Below are positions 8,539-17,017 of a stretch of 64,000 nucleotides of DNA, piece by piece. Source of the DNA: CAZCJU01 sp964562175 (GTDB taxonomy: Bacteria > Bacillota > Clostridia > Oscillospirales > CAG-272); NCBI GenBank assembly GCA_964562175.1, contig CAZLRV010000006.1:1-64000 (forward strand). Direction: 5' to 3'. A program made the translations under genes and the position numbers. How positions within the stretch are numbered: the first letter of the stretch is position 1; each line of letters begins with the position of its first letter. The notes beneath the pieces were generated by a model. It did not search any database. It was not told the origin of the DNA and worked only from the letters and a program-made list of their open reading frames with translations.

Positions 8539-8550
8539 TTCAAAAGCGAA

Positions 8551-9660
8551 TTATCTGCTCTTGAGTATCTCCATTATCTTGCCGAAATCATCGTCGTTTA
8601 TCACCTTATCCTCGGCAGTGGGAGCTGTGGGCTTTTCAGGCTCAGCCGGAACGGCAGGTGTACTGCGACGTGCTTCGGGAACCTTTACGGTCGTATTGCG
8701 GATACTGCCGTCAAAGCCGGTGGCTATAACGGTTATCTTCATCTCGTCCTCAAGCGTCTTATCGAATGCCGCACCCCAAATAACCATAGCATCGGGATGA
8801 GCCTCGTTCGTTATCATGGAGGATGCAACATCTATCTCCTCCAGACCGATATCGGGAGATGCGGTGATATTGATAATAATACCTCTTGCACCCGTGATAG
8901 AGGTTTCAAGCAACGGCGAGGAAATAGCCGCTCTTGCCGCAGCCTCTGCCTTGTCCTTGCCCTTTGCGTTGCCCACGCCCATATGTGCGAAGCCCGCATC
9001 GTGCATTACGGAGATAACGTCCGCAAAGTCGAGGTTGATTATACCCAGACCGTTTATCAGCTCAACTACGCTGGCAACGCCGCGGCGCAATACATCGTCC
9101 GCTATTTCAAAAGCGTTTGCAAGCGTTATTCTCGTGTCGGATACCTGCTTCAATCTCTCGTTGGGGATAACGATGAGCGAGTCAACTATTTCCGAGAGCT
9201 TGGCAATACCCGCCTCGGCCTGTTCCATACGGCGTTTGCCCTCAAAGCCGAAAGGCTTTGTAACGATCGCAACGGTAAGTATGCCCATATCCTTGGCAAC
9301 CTTTGCGACTACCGGTGCCGCACCCGTACCCGTACCGCCGCCCATACCGGCGGTAATAAATACCATGTCCGCGCCCTCAAGAGCCGATGTGATCTCTTCG
9401 ATGCTCTCCTCTGCGGCACGTGAACCGACCTCGGGCTTAGCTCCTGCGCCCTGCCCCTTGGTGATCTTCTCACCTATCGGTATCTTCTGCTGTGCCTGTG
9501 AGCTTACAAGCACCATCTTATCCGTGTTTACGGCAATGTATTCAACGCCGCCCACGTTCGAGGTTATCATGCGGTTAATGGCGTTATTTCCGCCGCCGCC
9601 GATACCTACGACTTTTATTTTAACTACGCTGTCCATTCCGGCATCAAGTTCGTATCCCAT
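8551..9660 (-). CDS. ftsZ: Cell division protein FtsZ
   Basis: The tubulin-like GTPase that polymerises into the division Z ring. At 369 residues it has the normal length. The N-terminal GGGGNNAINRM nucleotide loop and the tubulin signature GGGTGTG (about 107-113) are intact, and NGLGIINLDFADV (T7-loop region) follows. A proline-rich linker (about 320-350) leads to a C-terminal peptide ending DDFGKIMEILKSR that would bind partner proteins. Shine-Dalgarno GGGAGGA precedes the ATG. It is the last gene of the dcw group but has its own promoter. No ftsA lies next to it, so the membrane tether (FtsA and/or SepF) must be encoded elsewhere. Confidence 0.98.
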   Translation of the reverse strand: MGYELDAGMDSVVKIKVVGIGGGGNNAINRMITSNVGGVEYIAVNTDKMVLVSSQAQQKIPIGEKITKGQGAGAKPEVGSRAAEESIEEITSALEGADMVFITAGMGGGTGTGAAPVVAKVAKDMGILTVAIVTKPFGFEGKRRMEQAEAGIAKLSEIVDSLIVIPNERLKQVSDTRITLANAFEIADDVLRRGVASVVELINGLGIINLDFADVISVMHDAGFAHMGVGNAKGKDKAEAAARAAISSPLLETSITGARGIIINITASPDIGLEEIDVASSMITNEAHPDAMVIWGAAFDKTLEDEMKITVIATGFDGSIRNTTVKVPEARRSTPAVPAEPEKPTAPTAEDKVINDDDFGKIMEILKSR

Positions 9661-9742
9661 TTATAAAAATCCTCCCGAAGTTTTGTTTATTTTAAAGGTT
9701 TTATTTTTTGATTCGATAAGTCTTTTTCGGACTCCATACTAT

Positions 9743-9771
9743 ATAATAGTATTTTTTGTGCGTAAATGCAA
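9743..9771 (-). promoter_or_regulatory. Probable ftsZ promoter
   Basis: TTGCAT (9766-9771) and TATTAT (9743-9748) with a 17-bp spacer on the minus strand, in the AT-rich 172-bp gap between ftsQ and ftsZ. The leader is about 75 nt. Confidence 0.6.
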
Positions 9772-9832
9772 TAGATAAATTGAAAAAAATATTATAATTT
9801 ACAAAATATTTATATTTTCATGCAGCAAAAAG

Positions 9833-10735
9833 CTATCTCAAAACGTCCTCGGTGGGTAAAAACGACCCTGTTTTCGTATTTTGAGCATATATTATGCCGC
9901 ATTCGTTTGTATCAATGGTTTGAATATACGCACACGCAAGTGTCATTTTCGTTTCCATCTCGTCATCACCGCCGAGCATTACCGTCAGTCTGTCATCGTA
10001 TGTGAGTACTATCTCCCCGTCGTCCTTTACGTCAAACACCGTCACGCCCGAGGATATTTTATGCTCACTCAGCTTGTCGGAGGCACTGCGGACATACTCA
10101 AGCGAATACTCGTTGTCGAAACCGAGCGTTTTGCCGACCTCACAGGAATTTACCCGCCCCGACCTTATCTCAATAAGCTCGGATATATCCTCCGAGCCCT
10201 CTGCCCTCTCAAGCACGCAAAGCTCTTTGGATAGAATATAATCATCACCACCGTATGAGATATAATATTCAGGCTCCGCATCGGTCAAGTGCAAAACGAC
10301 ACCGCACGGCAGTTTCTTTTCTATTTTTATCTCATCAAGATACGGATATTGCTCCCTCAGCTCTGCTATCAGCTCCCCCTCGTCCAAAAAGATAAGATTT
10401 TTGCCGACAAGAGCCGTATCAAGAGCAATTTTTTCGTTATCGTATTTTCGGCTTCCCTCCGCACTCGTCTCGTTTATTCTGAAAAACGACGATATTATCA
10501 ACAGTCCCATGATAAAGGTAACGAATGTAAAAAGGAAGATCCTGAATATAATACATCGCAAGCGTTGACGCTGTCTGAATTTTTGTACCGCCTGCGCCGG
10601 ATGCATTCCGGAGGACAACGCCCGTTCCCTGTCATACAACCGCTCAAAATAATTTCTTTTGACCTTACCTGTGCCGTTTCTCTTTATTTCATCGCCGTCA
10701 AACGAATAAATACATTTTTCGCCGTCACGAGTCAT
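9833..10735 (-). CDS. ftsQ: FtsQ/DivIB-type division protein with POTRA domain
   Basis: A 300-residue bitopic division protein that links FtsL and the septal synthase to the divisome. A basic cytoplasmic N terminus of about 60 residues is followed by one transmembrane helix (about 61-82, FRIFLFTFVTFIMGLLII). A POTRA domain comes next (about 95-165, ending in VVLHLTDAEPEYYI), then the FtsQ/DivIB beta domain. Sequence conservation is low, as is usual for this family, but size, topology and position (after murG, before ftsZ) are characteristic. Confidence 0.88.
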   Translation of the reverse strand: MTRDGEKCIYSFDGDEIKRNGTGKVKRNYFERLYDRERALSSGMHPAQAVQKFRQRQRLRCIIFRIFLFTFVTFIMGLLIISSFFRINETSAEGSRKYDNEKIALDTALVGKNLIFLDEGELIAELREQYPYLDEIKIEKKLPCGVVLHLTDAEPEYYISYGGDDYILSKELCVLERAEGSEDISELIEIRSGRVNSCEVGKTLGFDNEYSLEYVRSASDKLSEHKISSGVTVFDVKDDGEIVLTYDDRLTVMLGGDDEMETKMTLACAYIQTIDTNECGIIYAQNTKTGSFLPTEDVLR

Positions 10736-10775
10736 TTTCCTCCCTCCCCTCCTTACGGTATCATTGCATTATTCG

Positions 10776-11906
10776 TTATTTTTTATTTTCGACAAGCTCT
10801 TTAAGTACCGAATATATCTTCTCGTTTGCATCGGGGTGAGCGAAGGCTTTCATTGCCCGTACCATTTTATTATAGCCGTCGGCATCGGAGAGTATCCGCT
10901 CTATTTGTTCATTCAATACATCCTCGTTAAGCTCGCTTTCTCTTATAAGAACCGCCGCACCCGCATCGGCAAGCACCTTGCCGTTTTTGTATTGGTGGTC
11001 ATCTGTAACATTCGGTGAGGGAATAAGTATAGCCGGCTTGCCCGTAAGTGCAAGCTCCGACAAGGTCATGGCACCGCAACGGCATATTATAACATCCGCC
11101 GCCGCCATTCTTGCGGGCATATCGTATATGTAATCAAGCAACTCGATATTTTCAAGTCGGTCAAGTCCATGCTCTGCGTATTGTTCCTTTACACACTCGT
11201 AGTTTTTCGCTCCGCTTGCATGGATCAAGAGAGTGTTGTTTTTGTTTTTCAAATATTTGCTTGCATATTTAACTATGCAGTCGTTAAGGGTTTTTGCTCC
11301 GAGGCTTCCGCCGCACGAAAGCACGATACGTTCATCGCCGTAGCCGAGCTGCTTTCTTGCCGCTTTCTTCGTGTATGTAATGCTTCCCTCTCTGTAGGGA
11401 TTACCGACATTGACGATCTTTCCTTTGCACTTATCACCGAGCAGCTCACCCGTCACCTCAAAATTCGTAAAAACGACATCGCATTTTGAGGCAAGCATTT
11501 TCACCGCAAGACCGGGCTGTGCATTCGATTCGTGAAGTGCCGTCGGAATGCCGAGCGAGCAAGCCGCACGGACAAGCGGATAGCATACATAACCGCCCGT
11601 ACCGACAACGAGGTCGGGCTTGATACGCTTGAGCAATTTTTTTGCTTTTGACGGTGCGGTCAGGGTAAGATAAAGTGTTTTTATGTTTTTTGGTGAAAGA
11701 CTTCGGGAAAGCCCCTGTATCTCTATATGATGTACCTCATAGCCCTCACGCGGCACGAGGCGATTTTCCATTCCTTTTTTTGTTCCGACGAATGCTATTT
11801 CCGCACGCTCGTCGTGTTTTTTTACGGTTGCGGCTATTGCAAGTGCGGGATTTATATGACCTCCCGTGCCGCCGCCCGTCATTAAAATATTCATCGTTAT
11901 ACTCAC
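10776..11906 (-). CDS. murG: UDP-GlcNAc:lipid I N-acetylglucosaminyltransferase MurG
   Basis: Converts lipid I to lipid II on the inner face of the membrane, using UDP-GlcNAc. The GT28 N-terminal loop GGGTGGHINPALAIA (about 10-24) and the C-terminal nucleotide-sugar segment CRCGAMTLSELALTGKPAILIPSP are clear. At 376 residues it has normal length. Its start overlaps the ftsW stop by 4 bp, indicating translational coupling with the lipid II-handling SEDS protein. Confidence 0.96.
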   Translation of the reverse strand: MSITMNILMTGGGTGGHINPALAIAATVKKHDERAEIAFVGTKKGMENRLVPREGYEVHHIEIQGLSRSLSPKNIKTLYLTLTAPSKAKKLLKRIKPDLVVGTGGYVCYPLVRAACSLGIPTALHESNAQPGLAVKMLASKCDVVFTNFEVTGELLGDKCKGKIVNVGNPYREGSITYTKKAARKQLGYGDERIVLSCGGSLGAKTLNDCIVKYASKYLKNKNNTLLIHASGAKNYECVKEQYAEHGLDRLENIELLDYIYDMPARMAAADVIICRCGAMTLSELALTGKPAILIPSPNVTDDHQYKNGKVLADAGAAVLIRESELNEDVLNEQIERILSDADGYNKMVRAMKAFAHPDANEKIYSVLKELVENKK

Positions 11907-13072
11907 CTTTTAAGATATGAATGACGTGATATGCTCAGCATTATTCCCGCCTCGCACATCAATATGACAAGTGCCGAGCCTCCGTATGAAAAAAACGGCA
12001 ACGATATTCCCGTCGGCGGTATCGTATTCGTGACGACGGCAATATTAAGCAGTGCTTGCAGTGCTATTTTACAGCTTATCCCCATAGCCGTAAGCTTGGA
12101 AAAGCTGTCCTCCGCTCGTCTTGCAATAACGAATCCGCGCCATATAAGCAAGGCAAAAAGCAATATAACACACACGCCGCCGACAAAGCCAAGCTCCTCA
12201 CAGATTATCGCAAAAATGAAATCGTTTTGCGGCTCGGGCAGATACATATGCTTTTGCTCCGAGCATCCAATGCCCACCCCGAACAGTCCGCCGGAGCCTA
12301 TGGCATAAAGACTTTGTAGCGTTTGCCAGCCCTTGCCCGTTGCGTGAGCCTCCGGATGAAGCCACGCATCCAAGCGAGCCTTTGTATAATCGGTAAAAAT
12401 AATTATATAAGCCGCACCGAGTGAGCCTACCGCACCGAGCAGACCGAGCCACTTGAACGAAACACCGCCGACGAAAAGCACCGAAATACCTATGCAAAAC
12501 AGTATTATCGTGGCAGACATATGCTTTTCAAGCACCGTAAGCACGCAAACGAGAGCTATCAGACAAAGAGGTATCAGCACCTCACGTATAAAAATTGCGC
12601 TTTTATCCGAAAACGAGCTTGAATAAGGTCTATTAAGGAGAGCAACGGTAGCCTCGTTTACATCCCTTGAGCCGTTTACATATTTTGATATGTAATAAGA
12701 CAAAAACAAAACGAGAGAGAGCTTTGCCATCTCGCTCGGCTGCAGCTGAACACCGCCCACGGCTATCCATCTTTTGGCTCCGTTCACCGTTTTCCCGATA
12801 AACGGAACGAGCGAGAGCAATATAACGGATGCGACAAAAAATGCGGGGGAGCATTTTTTCACCGATTTCATATCGACGACAGACAGTGCCGTCATACCGA
12901 CAAGCCCGACGGCAACGAAGACCATATGACGCTTTAGCCAATAGAATTTGTCGGCGTAATCGTTCAACGCCCATGCAGAGCTTGCCGAGTACACCATTAC
13001 GCACCCAAAGCATACAAGCAGAATAACGGCGACAAGATAAGCGGTATCCGCCGTCGATATTTTTTTGTCCAC
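11903..13072 (-). CDS. ftsW: SEDS family peptidoglycan polymerase (FtsW/SpoVE-like)
   Basis: A 389-residue polytopic membrane protein with about ten helices, a SEDS glycosyltransferase that polymerises lipid II at the septum with its cognate class B PBP (encoded upstream in this cluster). Family segments include KRWIAVGGVQLQPSEMAKL, LYAIGSGGLFGVGIG and NTIPPTGISLPFFSYGGSALV. Position between mraY and murG favours FtsW/SpoVE over RodA. It follows mraY after only 23 bp, in the place where murD usually lies in Firmicutes dcw clusters. Confidence 0.94.
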   Translation of the reverse strand: MDKKISTADTAYLVAVILLVCFGCVMVYSASSAWALNDYADKFYWLKRHMVFVAVGLVGMTALSVVDMKSVKKCSPAFFVASVILLSLVPFIGKTVNGAKRWIAVGGVQLQPSEMAKLSLVLFLSYYISKYVNGSRDVNEATVALLNRPYSSSFSDKSAIFIREVLIPLCLIALVCVLTVLEKHMSATIILFCIGISVLFVGGVSFKWLGLLGAVGSLGAAYIIIFTDYTKARLDAWLHPEAHATGKGWQTLQSLYAIGSGGLFGVGIGCSEQKHMYLPEPQNDFIFAIICEELGFVGGVCVILLFALLIWRGFVIARRAEDSFSKLTAMGISCKIALQALLNIAVVTNTIPPTGISLPFFSYGGSALVILMCEAGIMLSISRHSYLKR

Positions 13073-13095
13073 ACGAATACCTCGGTATTATCGCC

Positions 13096-14094
13096 TCAGA
13101 GTCCGAAATATGCGACAACGGATGCCAAGACGGTAACTAATGTAAACACCGTAACTATTTTTACCTCGCTCCATTTGCACATCTCAAAGTGATGGTGTAT
13201 CGGAGCCATTTTGAATATTCTCTTTTTTGTAAGCTTATAGCATCCTACCTGAAGCATTACGGATAATGCTTCGATAATATATATCACTCCGCAAACAACT
13301 ATTATCAAGGGAGAATTTATCATAAACGCAAGTCCCACGACAAGACCGCCCAAAAACAGCGATCCCGTATCGCCCATAAATATCTTTGCCGGATATGCAT
13401 TGTAAACGAGAAAGCCGAGTGTCACGCCGACAACGACAGCCGACAAAGCCAGCTCGGAAATTGCTTCCTCACCGTTTAAGCTCGATGCGGCAACGGCGAA
13501 AAAGCCGCCGACAACGAGTGTCACGCATGAGGCAAGTCCGTCTATTCCGTCGGTCAGATTTACGGCGTTCACCACGCCCGTTATAAGTATCACGGCAAAA
13601 ACATAGTAGAAAAAGCCCAGCTCCCATTCTATATTCGTAAACGGCAGCTTAAGCACCGTATCAAGCTCGCCCCAAAGCGTCATTGACGCAAGAAATCCGG
13701 CGGCTATCACGAGCTGAAGCAGGTATTTCTGTATCGGAGTTAGACCCGCATTTTGCTTTTTGAGCATTTTGACCGAATCATCGAGCAGACCTATACAGCC
13801 GTAAAGCAGGGCTGTAATATATCCTATAGCTATTCTCGGCGTGTGCTCACGTCCGTATACCGAGCTTATATAGAGCATTGCCCCGACAAGCACGGGGAAC
13901 GATGCGCACATCATGGCAATGCCGCCCATTGTGGGAGTTCCCTCTTTGCCCTTGTGCCATCTCGGCCCTATATCGAGTATTTTCTGTCCCAGCTTCAAGC
14001 TCTTCAGCTTGGGTATTATATATCTCGTTATCGCCGCACACAGCACGAACGAAAGTCCGGCACAGACGATAAAAAATATAAGCTCTTCCTTCAT
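13096..14094 (-). CDS. mraY: Phospho-N-acetylmuramoyl-pentapeptide-transferase MraY
   Basis: Transfers phospho-MurNAc-pentapeptide to undecaprenyl phosphate, giving lipid I. It is a 332-residue integral membrane enzyme with about ten helices. The conserved aspartates appear in GLLDDSVKML and NAVNLTDGIDGLAS, and the Mg2+-site segment is KIFMGDTGSLFLGG. The MAPIHHHFE histidine motif near the C terminus is typical. It follows murF after 17 bp in the operon. Confidence 0.97.
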   Translation of the reverse strand: MKEELIFFIVCAGLSFVLCAAITRYIIPKLKSLKLGQKILDIGPRWHKGKEGTPTMGGIAMMCASFPVLVGAMLYISSVYGREHTPRIAIGYITALLYGCIGLLDDSVKMLKKQNAGLTPIQKYLLQLVIAAGFLASMTLWGELDTVLKLPFTNIEWELGFFYYVFAVILITGVVNAVNLTDGIDGLASCVTLVVGGFFAVAASSLNGEEAISELALSAVVVGVTLGFLVYNAYPAKIFMGDTGSLFLGGLVVGLAFMINSPLIIVVCGVIYIIEALSVMLQVGCYKLTKKRIFKMAPIHHHFEMCKWSEVKIVTVFTLVTVLASVVAYFGL

Positions 14095-14111
14095 TTTTAA
14101 ACTTCGGTTTT

Positions 14112-15524
14112 TTAACCTACAAGCTCCTCAAATATTTTGATGCTGTCCTCAAGGGCAACGGAACGACTCGCCTTAAAAAGCACCGCATCGCCCGATTTGA
14201 CATTTTCAAACACCGCACGTGCGGCATCCGCCTTTGCACTCTCCCCCGTAAAGATAAACACGTTTTGGGGATTCATACCGCCCTCTACCGCACCGCGTGC
14301 GATCTGTCTGCCGCCGTCGCCGAGTGCGTACAGATACGTTATTTTTCGCTCACTCAACGCCTTTCCGACCTGACGGTGCAAAAGCTCACTGCCGCCGCCC
14401 AGCTCCATCATATCGCCAAGCACCGCATGAGTTCTTCCAGAGCAAAAATGACCCGTTTGTGCCAAAACATCAAGAGAAGCCTTCATACTCTCCGGAGCGG
14501 CGTTATAGCAATCGGCAATGAGGGTATATGAACCGCATTTGTATATCTTTTGCCGCATTCCCGTCGTTTTATAGTTCAGAATACCCTTTTTGATATCCTC
14601 TTTTTCCACATCCAAAAATTCTGCGCAAACATACGATACCATTGCATTGTACACGTTGTGCATACCTATTGCGGGAATTTTTATACCGCACATCGTTTCT
14701 CCCGTTTCTCTGTTATAGATATCAAACACGATATCTCCGGGCGATATGCTTATGTTTTTCGCTATATAGTCTGCCTCGTCGTTATATATTCCGACGTACT
14801 TTTTGATATACGGTCCTTCCTCATCGCGTTTTTCCCACAGCATACGGTCGTCGCCGTTGAGTATCAAAAGGCCGTTCTTTTTAAGTCCCGTCGTTATCTC
14901 CATTTTCGCCTTTAAGATATTTTCACGGCTTCCCAGCTTTTCAAGGTGCGAGGTGCCTATGTTCGTGATGATCGCCACGGCGGGCTTGGTTGCTCCCGAC
15001 ATTGCCTCTATCTCGCCCAAGCCTCCCATACCCATCTCAAGCACGAGTGCCTCCGTATCGTCCTTAAGCTCGAACAGAGTGAGCGGTAAGCCTATTGTAC
15101 TGTTGTAATTTCCGTTGGTCTTTTGAGTTCTGTATTTCATTGCGACAACGGATGCGACAAATTCCTTTGTCGTCGTTTTTCCGACACTTCCCGTAACGGC
15201 TATTGTTATAGGCGAGGTTCTGTCACGGTAAAATTGCGCTATTTTCATAAGTGCTTTAAGCGTGTCGGGTACGATTATCGCATTTCCCTTTTTGGGAGAT
15301 TTAGTCGACAAAACACAGCACGCACCGTTATCTATTGCACAATCTATATATTCGACACCGTCCGTATTTTCGCCCTTAAGTGCGGCAAACATCGCTCCGT
15401 GCGATGCGCACCTTGAATCTATAACAACGGAAAAGATCTCCGTATTCGGATCGCCTACTACTCTGCCGCCGCAAGCCATTGCCGCTTGCTCTATCGTAAA
15501 CAATACTTTTTTATCATTCATCAT
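14112..15524 (-). CDS. murF: UDP-MurNAc-tripeptide--D-Ala-D-Ala ligase MurF
   Basis: ATP-dependent Mur ligase that adds D-Ala-D-Ala to the UDP-MurNAc-tripeptide in the cytoplasm. The three-domain Mur ligase layout is visible: an N-terminal substrate domain, a central ATPase with the P-loop VTGSVGKTTTKEFVA (about 110-124) and NGNYNSTIGLP, and the C-terminal domain with DCYNAAPESMKASLD. Full length at 470 residues. It lies between murE and mraY. The alr gene about 12 kb to the right contributes the D-alanine used here. Confidence 0.96.
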   Translation of the reverse strand: MMNDKKVLFTIEQAAMACGGRVVGDPNTEIFSVVIDSRCASHGAMFAALKGENTDGVEYIDCAIDNGACCVLSTKSPKKGNAIIVPDTLKALMKIAQFYRDRTSPITIAVTGSVGKTTTKEFVASVVAMKYRTQKTNGNYNSTIGLPLTLFELKDDTEALVLEMGMGGLGEIEAMSGATKPAVAIITNIGTSHLEKLGSRENILKAKMEITTGLKKNGLLILNGDDRMLWEKRDEEGPYIKKYVGIYNDEADYIAKNISISPGDIVFDIYNRETGETMCGIKIPAIGMHNVYNAMVSYVCAEFLDVEKEDIKKGILNYKTTGMRQKIYKCGSYTLIADCYNAAPESMKASLDVLAQTGHFCSGRTHAVLGDMMELGGGSELLHRQVGKALSERKITYLYALGDGGRQIARGAVEGGMNPQNVFIFTGESAKADAARAVFENVKSGDAVLFKASRSVALEDSIKIFEELVG

Positions 15525-15563
15525 ATTGCCACCCCTTACCTTTCTCTATCCGATAACGTCGTA

Positions 15564-17006
15564 TCAAGCCTCGGAAAACCACCCTTTAACGATATTCTTT
15601 TCCGAAAAAGGTCTTTTCCCATCCTTCGTAATTTCGTATTTCTCATGCCCTTTTCCCGCAAGAAGCACGCAATCGTTCTCCCTTGCCATATCAAGAGCGT
15701 GTAATATAGCTTCTTTTCTGTCCTCGATGATCTCGTATCTTGAATTTTTGTCGATACCCTTCATAATATCATTTATTATATCCCGCAGTGGCTCGCCTCT
15801 GCAATTGTCCGATGTTATGAGCATATGATCGGCATATCTGCTTGCCACACGCCCCATCTGCGGTCTTTTTTCTTTATCTCTGTCCCCTCCGCACCCGAAA
15901 ACAAGTATCAACCGTCCGTCGGTCAATCTCCCGCAGACTTTAAGTATATTTTCAAGTGCATCGGGCGTATGCGAATAATCTATTATCACACGAAACGGAC
16001 TGTTTGGCGGACTTACCGTTTCACATCTGCCCTCCGGCGGAGCAAAGCTTTCCATTATATTCGGTACGCTCGTTATATCCGCTCCGAGCAGTTCTGCCGA
16101 GGCTGTGGCACACAGTGCGTTATACACATTGAAATACGCCGGTGAGCTTAGCTTTACGCCGATATTTCGCATTCCCTTATAATCGAACGATATTCCGTCC
16201 TCGTTACATACGATATTTTCGGCGTAAAAATCGGCTTTTGTGTTTTTTGTCGAATAAAAATATTTTTCACATATACATCTGTCCGATATTCGCACGCCCG
16301 TCGCATCTTCGCCGTTTATCAAAGCGGCTCTGCAACCCGTAAACAGCTTTGCCTTGGCGGAAATATATTGTTCTCTGTTTTTATGAAAATCAAGGTGATC
16401 CGAGGTTATATTGGTCAACGCCCCGACATCGAAGCGAAGCGGAGAAAGCTTATCAAGTGCCAGCGAATGAGAGCTTGCCTCGATAAACAGATATTCCGCA
16501 CCGTCGGCTTGAAATTCCGAGAGCATTTTATAAAGGCTCGGCGGGTCGGGAGTTGTCATATCCGAGGGGATACATATGCCATCGGACGTGTTTTCGATGC
16601 TTCCAACCATACAGCATTTTTTATTAAGCGATTTGAATATATGTCTGAGCATATAGGTCACCGTCGTTTTGCCGTTGGTTCCCGTAACGGCACACGAGCT
16701 TTGAAACAAATTATTCTCAAGATAATAATTACAGCACAGCCTTGCGTACGCTCGTCTTACATTGTCCGTTTTTATATACGGCACACCGTCGTCAAGCTCC
16801 GTATCGCTCAACACAACGACCGCCCCGTTTTCATACGCACGTCCGATGAAGTGTGCCCCGTCCTTTTTTGTTCCTTTAAGTGCGACAAATATGTTTCCTT
16901 TTTTTATTTCATCCGAGCGTTCGTTTATTCCCGTTATTTCCACATCTTGAGACGGCACGTTGCATTTCAACACGCATATGCCGTTTAACAGCTGTGAGAG
17001 CTTTAT
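15564..17006 (-). CDS. murE: UDP-MurNAc-dipeptide ligase MurE (start codon apparently ATA)
   Basis: Mur ligase adding the third residue to UDP-MurNAc-L-Ala-D-Glu. The P-loop is AVTGTNGKTTVTYMLRHIF and the C-terminal specificity loop reads TSDNCRGEPLRDI, a form of D-N-P-R seen with diaminopimelate enzymes, though N is C here. The first conventional in-frame start is GTG at 16973, which lacks a Shine-Dalgarno and removes conserved N-terminal residues. The upstream in-frame sequence KLSQLLNGIC matches typical MurE N termini and is preceded by ATA at 17004-17006, eight bases after AAGGA. I therefore place the start at ATA, giving 480 residues. An ATG-to-ATA sequencing error is the alternative. 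Confidence 0.9.
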   Translation of the reverse strand: MKLSQLLNGICVLKCNVPSQDVEITGINERSDEIKKGNIFVALKGTKKDGAHFIGRAYENGAVVVLSDTELDDGVPYIKTDNVRRAYARLCCNYYLENNLFQSSCAVTGTNGKTTVTYMLRHIFKSLNKKCCMVGSIENTSDGICIPSDMTTPDPPSLYKMLSEFQADGAEYLFIEASSHSLALDKLSPLRFDVGALTNITSDHLDFHKNREQYISAKAKLFTGCRAALINGEDATGVRISDRCICEKYFYSTKNTKADFYAENIVCNEDGISFDYKGMRNIGVKLSSPAYFNVYNALCATASAELLGADITSVPNIMESFAPPEGRCETVSPPNSPFRVIIDYSHTPDALENILKVCGRLTDGRLILVFGCGGDRDKEKRPQMGRVASRYADHMLITSDNCRGEPLRDIINDIMKGIDKNSRYEIIEDRKEAILHALDMARENDCVLLAGKGHEKYEITKDGKRPFSEKNIVKGWFSEA

Positions 17007-17017
17007 ATGCTTATTCC

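Noticed and set aside
8356..8550. M-box, NiCo or B12 riboswitch upstream of corA
   Set aside because: None of the conserved blocks remembered for these classes could be aligned; kept only as an unclassified structured RNA.
8816..9778. 320-codon open frame opposite ftsZ
   Set aside because: Low-complexity Ser/Pro/Ala-rich translation, antisense to a highly conserved gene, with no ribosome site.
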